Below, piece after piece: positions 6,512 through 10,898 of a stretch of DNA of 10,898 nt (its first letter is position 1; the number at the start of each line of letters is the position of its first letter). The stretch lies in NCBI GenBank assembly GCA_023390875.1, contig JAEWCA010000230.1, positions 1-10,898 on the forward strand, read 5' to 3'. This DNA is from Actinomycetes bacterium (GTDB taxonomy: Bacteria > Actinomycetota > Actinomycetes > Actinomycetales > Cellulomonadaceae). Made by a program: the position numbers and the translations under genes. Below the pieces are notes generated by a model. It saw only the letters and a program-made list of their open reading frames with translations. It made no database searches and was not told the origin of the DNA.

Positions 6512-6955
6512 ATGGCGGCCGGAGCAGTCGGGTTCGTCGTGTTCGCCGCGATCGTCGCGTTCGTCCCCGCCGTGGTCATGGTGCTCGTCGGCGTCCGGCT
6601 GACGCGGGCCGCGTCGACCTCGGGGCGCATCCCCGTCGAGGCGCGCGTCGTGGACTACACGTACCTGACGACCCCGCGACGGGTGACGTTCGACTACCCG
6701 GGTCCGGACGGTCGCTGGCTGCGTGCCACGCGGGTCGAGGGTGTCTCGCCGATCCGGTCGCAAGGGTTGTTCCCGCGCCCCGGCGACCCGCTCACCGTGT
6801 GGGTCCAGCCGCAGCGGCCCGACGACGTCGTGCTTCCTCAGGGGGGCAGCGCGCGGGGGTTCGGCGGCGTCGCGCTCGTCGTGGTCGGCGCCGGCTGGGG
6901 GCTGTTCGGGCTCGCGGCCGTGCTGGGCGCGGTGCGGGTGCTCTCGAACGGCTGA
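6512..6955 (+). CDS. DUF3592-like membrane protein
   Basis: This 147-residue protein has one membrane helix at each end (about residues 5-28 and 117-142) and a small domain between them, [13 protein letters not shown] to DDVVLPQGG. That domain contains [10 protein letters not shown], then [17 protein letters not shown], a pattern like the DUF3592 domain (a beta-rich segment of unknown function ending in a GDxVxVxYxPxxP-type motif). The ATG begins two bases after the lipoprotein stop, with no good ribosome site of its own, so it is probably translated by coupling as the third gene of the unit. Function is unknown. The domain-family assignment is from pattern memory and is moderate. Confidence 0.75.
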   Translation: MAAGAVGFVVFAAIVAFVPAVVMVLVGVRLTRAASTSGRIPVEARVVDYTYLTTPRRVTFDYPGPDGRWLRATRVEGVSPIRSQGLFPRPGDPLTVWVQPQRPDDVVLPQGGSARGFGGVALVVVGAGWGLFGLAAVLGAVRVLSNG

Positions 6956-6978
6956 GCCGGACCACCGCCGCGGCCGAC

Positions 6979-6990
6979 TACCCTGGGCGC
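6979..6990 (+). promoter_or_regulatory. Leaderless promoter -10 element of guaA
   Basis: TACCCT (6979-6984) is a TANNNT -10 element exactly six bases before the guaA GTG at 6991. Transcription should begin at or next to the start codon, giving a leaderless mRNA. No ribosome site is present before the GTG, which supports this. The -35 region would fall just after the preceding gene's stop and is weak. Confidence 0.55.
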
Positions 6991-8592
6991 GTGACGCAGA
7001 CGCCTGAGCCGACCTCCGACGCCGCCCCCGCGAACCACCGCCCCGTCCTCGTCGTCGACTTCGGCGCGCAGTACGCGCAGCTGATCGCGCGGCGCGTGCG
7101 CGAGGCCAACGTCTACTCCGAGATCGTCCCGCACACGGCGTCGGTCGCCGACCTGCTGGCCAAGGACCCGGCCGCGATCATCCTCTCGGGCGGACCGTCG
7201 TCGGTGTACGCCGCGGGCGCGCCGTTCGTCGACCCGTCGCTGTTCGAGGCCGGCGTCCCGGTGCTCGGCATCTGCTACGGCTTCCAGGCCATGGCGCAGG
7301 CGTTGGGCGGCACGGTCGCGCAGACCGGTCAGCGTGAGTACGGCGGCACGGCGGTCGAGATCACCGAGGCCGGCACCGTCCTGGCGGGCAGCCCCGAGCA
7401 GCAGACCGTGTGGATGAGCCAGGGCGACGCCGTGCACGCCGCGCCTGCCGGGTTCGACGTGCTCGCGACGTCGGCGGGCAGCCCGGTCGCCGCGTTCGAG
7501 GACCGCAGCCGCCGCCTGTTCGGTGTGCAGTGGCACCCCGAGGTCAAGCACTCGCCGCTCGGCCAGAAGGCGCTCGAGAACTTCCTCTACGAGGGTGCGG
7601 GCCTTGCGCCCGACTGGAACCCCGGCAACGTCGTCGCCGAGCAGGTCGCCCGCATCCGCGCGCAGGTCGGCGACGCGCGCGTGATCTGCGGGCTGTCCGG
7701 CGGCGTCGACTCCTCCGTCGCGGCCGCGCTCGTGCAGAAGGCCGTCGGCGACCAGCTCACCTGCGTGTTCGTCGACCACGGGCTGCTGCGGTCGGGCGAG
7801 GCCGAGCAGGTCGAGAAGGACTTCGTCGCCGCGACGGGCGTGCAGCTCAAGGTCGTCGACGCGCGCGAGCGCTTCCTGCATGCGCTCGCCGGCCACACGG
7901 ACCCGGAGACCAAGCGCAAGATCATCGGCCGCGAGTTCATCCGGGTGTTCGAGGACGCCGCGCGCGAGGTGGTCGCCGATGCGGGCGACCACGGCTCCGA
8001 GGTCAAGTTCCTCGTGCAGGGCACGCTGTACCCCGACGTCGTCGAGTCGGGCGGCGGCGAGGGTGCCGCGAACATCAAGTCGCACCACAACGTGGGCGGC
8101 CTCCCGGACGACCTGCAGTTCGAGCTCGTCGAGCCGCTGCGCACGCTGTTCAAGGACGAGGTGCGCGCCGTCGGCCTCGAGCTCGGCGTGCCCGAGGCCA
8201 TCGTCTGGCGCCAGCCGTTCCCCGGACCCGGCCTCGGCATCCGGATCATCGGCGAGGTCACGCAGGAGCGGCTCGACGTCCTCCGCGCGGCCGACGTCAT
8301 CGCACGCGAGGAGCTGACGCGCGCAGGCCTCGACCGCGACATCTGGCAGTGCCCCGTGGTGCTGCTCGCGGACGTCCGCTCGGTCGGCGTGCAGGGCGAC
8401 GGCCGCACCTACGGCCACCCCGTCGTGCTGCGCCCGGTCTCGTCCGAGGACGCCATGACGGCCGACTGGACGCGCCTGCCGTACGACGTGCTCGCGACCA
8501 TCTCGACGCGCATCACCAACGAGGTCCCGGAGGTCAACCGGGTGGTCCTCGACGTCACGAGCAAGCCGCCGGGGACGATCGAGTGGGAGTGA
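6991..8592 (+). CDS. guaA: GMP synthase (glutamine-hydrolysing)
   Basis: This enzyme makes GMP from XMP, ATP and glutamine, the last step of guanine nucleotide synthesis in the cytoplasm. The 533 residues hold all expected parts. A class I glutamine amidotransferase domain begins at [18 protein letters not shown] and carries catalytic C95 ([10 protein letters not shown]) and the pair H182/E184 (QWHPEV). The ATP-pyrophosphatase domain has the P-loop SGGVDSS from S236, then FVDHGLLR. The C-terminal dimerisation domain contains [12 protein letters not shown] and ends [11 protein letters not shown]. Length is slightly above the usual 510-530 because of a 15-residue polar N-terminal extension. The GTG at 6991 is chosen because a -10 element lies six bases upstream; longer frames to the left lie in the previous gene. 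No frameshift or missing catalytic residue is seen. Confidence 0.98.
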   Translation: MTQTPEPTSDAAPANHRPVLVVDFGAQYAQLIARRVREANVYSEIVPHTASVADLLAKDPAAIILSGGPSSVYAAGAPFVDPSLFEAGVPVLGICYGFQAMAQALGGTVAQTGQREYGGTAVEITEAGTVLAGSPEQQTVWMSQGDAVHAAPAGFDVLATSAGSPVAAFEDRSRRLFGVQWHPEVKHSPLGQKALENFLYEGAGLAPDWNPGNVVAEQVARIRAQVGDARVICGLSGGVDSSVAAALVQKAVGDQLTCVFVDHGLLRSGEAEQVEKDFVAATGVQLKVVDARERFLHALAGHTDPETKRKIIGREFIRVFEDAAREVVADAGDHGSEVKFLVQGTLYPDVVESGGGEGAANIKSHHNVGGLPDDLQFELVEPLRTLFKDEVRAVGLELGVPEAIVWRQPFPGPGLGIRIIGEVTQERLDVLRAADVIAREELTRAGLDRDIWQCPVVLLADVRSVGVQGDGRTYGHPVVLRPVSSEDAMTADWTRLPYDVLATISTRITNEVPEVNRVVLDVTSKPPGTIEWE

Positions 8593-8624
8593 CGGACGAC
8601 GGCGGCAGCGACGAGAGGACACCC

Positions 8625-9032
8625 GTGACCGAGACACCGACGAGCGGGCCGGCGGGCGACGTGGCCGTCGACCCCTGGGTCCGGCGCGCCCGCGGGGCGC
8701 TCACGCGCTACCGGGTCATGGCGTGGATCACCGGCACGATGCTGCTGCTGCTCTGCCTGGAGATCGTGCTCAAGTACGTGCTCCAGGTGAACGGCGTCGA
8801 CGCCGAGGGCCACGCCAAGCCCGTGATCGGCGCCTGGGTCGCGTTCGCGCACGGCTGGATCTACGTCGTCTACCTCGTCACGGTCGTCGACCTGTGGTCC
8901 ACGATGCGCTGGCGCCTCGGCCGGCTCGCGTCGCTCGCGGCGGCCGGCGTCGTGCCCGTGATGTCGTTCGTGCTCGAGCGGCGGGTGCACCGGCAGACCC
9001 TCGCGGCGATCGAGCGCGCGGCCTCCCGGTGA
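8625..9032 (+). CDS. DUF3817 family integral membrane protein
   Basis: This is a 135-residue membrane protein of the DUF3817 family, of unknown function, which commonly sits just downstream of guaA in actinobacteria. Three helices are visible: VMAWITGTMLLLLCLEIVL, then HGWIYVVYLVTVVDLW, then ASLAAAGVVPVMSFVLERRV. The RYRVMAWITG, LKY, HGWIYVVYL and VPVMSFVLER motifs are family hallmarks. I prefer the GTG at 8625 because GAGAGGA (8613-8619) lies five bases upstream. An alternative GTG at 8589 overlaps the guaA stop as GTGA and would add 12 polar residues. It is probably co-transcribed with guaA (32 bases apart). Any role in guanine metabolism would be guilt by association only. Confidence 0.9.
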   Translation: MTETPTSGPAGDVAVDPWVRRARGALTRYRVMAWITGTMLLLLCLEIVLKYVLQVNGVDAEGHAKPVIGAWVAFAHGWIYVVYLVTVVDLWSTMRWRLGRLASLAAAGVVPVMSFVLERRVHRQTLAAIERAASR

Positions 9033-9067
9033 CCGCCGTTCGGGCCGCCCGCCGACCGGCCCGCGGT

Positions 9068-9079
9068 TAGCCTGTCGCG
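9068..9079 (+). promoter_or_regulatory. Leaderless promoter -10 element of the glycosyltransferase gene
   Basis: TAGCCT (9068-9073) fits TANNNT and ends exactly six bases before the GTG at 9080, the same geometry as at guaA. No ribosome site precedes the GTG. A leaderless transcript starting at the GTG is the simplest reading. Confidence 0.55.
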
Positions 9080-10216
9080 GTGCGGATCGTCCACGTCTCC
9101 GACTGCTACGCCCCGAGGACCGGAGGGATCGAGTCCCAGGTGGCCGACCTGGCCGCACGGCAGTCGGCCGCGGGCCACGAGGTGCACGTCCTGACGGCGA
9201 CGCTCGGCACGGCCGGGGAGCGCGGCGGCGTCGTCGACGTCGAGCACGGCGTGCACGTGCACCGGCTCGGCGCGCGCATCCCGTTCGACCTCCCGGTCAA
9301 CCCCGTCGGGTCTCGGCTGCTGCGCGACGCCTACGCGTCCCTGGCACCCGACGTCGTCCACGTGCACGCGGGGCTCGTGTCGCCGTTCGCGTTCGACGGC
9401 TCGCGGATTTCGCTCGAACGCGGGCTCCCGACGGCGATCACGTGGCACTGCATGCTCGACGGTGTGATCCCCGCGCTGCGGGCCGCCGTGCACCGCACGC
9501 ACTGGTCGCACCCCCGTGCGGCGCTCAGCGCGGTGAGCGCCGTCGCCGCCGAACGCGTGGGCCGGGTGTTCGACGCCCCCGTCTCGATCCTGCCGAACGG
9601 CCTCGACCTCGATGCGTGGGCACCGTCCGACGACGCGGCGCCGCCCTCGCCCGCCGACGGCGACCGCGGTCCGCTGCGGCTCGTCGCGACGATGCGCCTC
9701 GCCCCCCGCAAGCGCGCCGTCCCGCTCGTCGAGCTCGTCGCCGCGGCGCGCGACCGCCTGCCCGAGGGCGCGCTCCGGCTGTCGCTCATCGGCTCCGGCC
9801 CCGCCGCGACCCGCGTCCGCGCCACCGTCGCCCGGCACCGGCTGCAGCACGACGTCGACCTGCGCGGACGCCTCACCCGGCCCGCGGTCCGCGAGGCCTA
9901 CCGCGCGGCCGACGTCTTCCTCGCCGTCGCCGAGCTCGAGGCGTTCGGCATCGCCGCGCTCGAGGCCCGCACCGCCGGCCTCGCCGTCGTCGCCCGCAGG
10001 GGCACCGGCGTCGGGGAGTTCGTGCAGGACGGCGTCGACGGGCTCCTCGTCGCCGACGACGCCGAGATGACCGAGGCCGTCGTGCACCTCGCGCGCGACC
10101 GGCGCCTGCTCGACGGGATCCTCGCCCACAACCGTGCGGTGCGGCCCGCGTTCGGGTGGGGCGACGTGCTCGGCCACGCCGACGCCGAGTACGCCCGCGC
10201 ACGCTCCCTGGCCTGA
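9080..10216 (+). CDS. GT4-family glycosyltransferase
   Basis: This is a 378-residue retaining glycosyltransferase of the GT-B fold, family GT4. It probably transfers a sugar from a nucleotide-sugar donor to a lipid, polysaccharide or small-molecule acceptor at the cytoplasmic membrane face. The N-terminal domain starts MRIVHVSDCYAPRTGGIE, the glycine-rich loop typical of GT4. The donor domain begins near residue 200 (LRLVATMRLAPRKR), includes LIGSGPAATR, and has the EX7E motif ELEAFGIAALEA with E287 and E295. A late GVGEFVQDGVDGLLV segment is also typical. No signal peptide is visible. Its own leaderless-type promoter separates it from the DUF3817 gene. Acceptor and donor cannot be told from sequence; mannosyl or glucosyl transfer are common in the family. 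No neighbouring sugar-biosynthesis genes help. Confidence 0.92.
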   Translation: MRIVHVSDCYAPRTGGIESQVADLAARQSAAGHEVHVLTATLGTAGERGGVVDVEHGVHVHRLGARIPFDLPVNPVGSRLLRDAYASLAPDVVHVHAGLVSPFAFDGSRISLERGLPTAITWHCMLDGVIPALRAAVHRTHWSHPRAALSAVSAVAAERVGRVFDAPVSILPNGLDLDAWAPSDDAAPPSPADGDRGPLRLVATMRLAPRKRAVPLVELVAAARDRLPEGALRLSLIGSGPAATRVRATVARHRLQHDVDLRGRLTRPAVREAYRAADVFLAVAELEAFGIAALEARTAGLAVVARRGTGVGEFVQDGVDGLLVADDAEMTEAVVHLARDRRLLDGILAHNRAVRPAFGWGDVLGHADAEYARARSLA

Positions 10217-10276
10217 CGCGCGACTCGCCGCAGCCCCGTTCGTCCCTTTGGTCGTGTGTGCCCCGACCTGCATCGC

Positions 10277-10282
10277 TACAGT
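10277..10282 (+). promoter_or_regulatory. Possible -10 element before the last gene
   Basis: TACAGT (10277-10282) is the only good TANNNT match in the 161-base gap after the glycosyltransferase. A start near 10289 would give a leader of about 90 bases, which contains two copies of ACCGGGA (about 10322-10345). No convincing -35 box is seen at the right distance. Confidence 0.35.
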
Positions 10283-10377
10283 CGATCTGGCAAGGCGCTT
10301 CTCTCGTGAGCTCGTCAGGTGACCGGGATCCGGAGCACCGGGACCCGGCTGTGGGGACAGAAGGGGATCGGGGAGAC

Positions 10378-10866
10378 ATGTCGACAACTGCTGTGGGGGA
10401 CAAGTCGGGGACCGTGCGGGTCCTCGCGCTGCTGACGATCATCGCCGGGGTCGTGTACATCGTCCTCGGCGCGATCACGTGGGGGGCGGTCTCGAGCAAC
10501 CTCGCGGCCGAGAAGATCACCGTGTCCGACGACGCGAGCAACTTCCAGGGCCAGCTCGTCGACACGCCCTGGGAGGCCTGGGTGCAGGCCGACGTCATCA
10601 ACAAGCACGCGCTCGAGGCGTCCGACGGCAAGACGTACGCCGAGCTGCCGCAGGACGACCCCACCCGGTCGACCGTCATGACGGCGTCGTTCCTGCGGGC
10701 GTCGCTGTTCACGTCGGTCGTCGCGTTCGGCGTCGGCCTCCTCGTGGTCGGCACGGGCATCGTGCTGATCCTCATCGGCTGGGCGTTGCGCGCCGTCGCC
10801 GGCAAGAAGGTGGTTGTCGAGACGACGCCGGGCGTCACGGAGACGACACCCGCACCCGCCGCCTGA
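10378..10866 (+). CDS. Two-helix membrane protein of the type mislabelled 'aromatic ring-opening dioxygenase LigA'
   Basis: This is a 162-residue membrane protein. One helix (about residues 13-36) is followed by an external loop of about 65 residues, ITVSDDASNF to TRSTVMTASF, then a second long helix (about 104-135) and a charged, Thr/Pro-rich tail. The INKHALEASDGKTYAEL segment and FLRASLFTSVVAFGVG match a family of Micrococcales proteins that databases often name aromatic ring-opening dioxygenase LigA (recollection). There are no metal-binding histidines or dioxygenase motifs here, so that name should not be used. Function is unknown. The ATG is chosen because the sequence before the membrane helix is short and polar, with purine-rich AAGGGG and GGGGAG upstream. 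It stands alone in this window. Confidence 0.82.
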   Translation: MSTTAVGDKSGTVRVLALLTIIAGVVYIVLGAITWGAVSSNLAAEKITVSDDASNFQGQLVDTPWEAWVQADVINKHALEASDGKTYAELPQDDPTRSTVMTASFLRASLFTSVVAFGVGLLVVGTGIVLILIGWALRAVAGKKVVVETTPGVTETTPAPAA

Positions 10867-10898
10867 CCCTGCACGGCCCGGCAGGCACACCAGAGGCC

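Noticed and set aside
6838..8637. 599-codon open frame antisense to guaA
   Set aside because: It mirrors guaA, whose catalytic motifs are intact; its protein is Arg/Asp/Gly/Val-rich with no domain, a usual artefact of high GC.
9442..10377. Upstream extension of the last membrane protein gene
   Set aside because: The extension is Arg/Pro-rich out-of-frame sequence within the glycosyltransferase; the ATG at 10378 fits the family length.
10867..10898. Possible feature in the last 32 bases
   Set aside because: Only a few self-complementary bases are present and the window ends; nothing can be supported.

Overview
The window reads as chromosomal DNA of a very GC-rich actinobacterium. GTG starts are frequent, third codon positions are almost always G or C, and proteins are rich in Ala, Val, Arg and Gly. 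Gene content (guaA followed by a DUF3817 gene, a diderm-type CpaB in a Gram-positive-style Tad locus, and a small two-helix protein usually mislabelled LigA) fits Micrococcales, most likely Cellulomonas or a close relative. The genus is inferred from remembered resemblance, not from a search. No mobile element, rRNA, tRNA or CRISPR array was seen.

Layout. (1) Positions 1-2786, minus strand: the start of a Tad/Flp pilus operon, read leftwards as a zinc-ribbon protein of unknown function, CpaB (SAF/RcpC), then CpaE/TadZ, which runs off the left edge. The three genes are tightly coupled (GTGA and TGATG overlaps). A sigma-70-like promoter and a hairpin-containing leader lie at about 2787-2944. 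(2) 2938-3907, plus strand: a divergent DUF192 gene, a gap with hairpins, and a small polytopic membrane protein ending in a strong hairpin. (3) 4015-6955, plus strand: a compact three-gene unit. It encodes a 623-residue protein with four N-terminal membrane helices, an internal class III prepilin-like motif and a large Gly/Ala-rich exported part, then a lipoprotein, then a DUF3592-like membrane protein. (4) 6991-9032: guaA (GMP synthase), apparently leaderless, with a DUF3817 membrane protein. (5) 9080-10216: a family 4 glycosyltransferase, also apparently leaderless. (6) 10378-10866: a small membrane protein of the wrongly named LigA type.

Working together. The left third is cell-surface pilus machinery. 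The 4015-6955 unit is likely another surface system, perhaps served by the same prepilin peptidase as the pilus. The right third is housekeeping (GMP synthesis, glycosylation). The best candidate for something undescribed is the 4015-6955 unit, especially the placement of a prepilin-like cleavage motif inside a polytopic protein.
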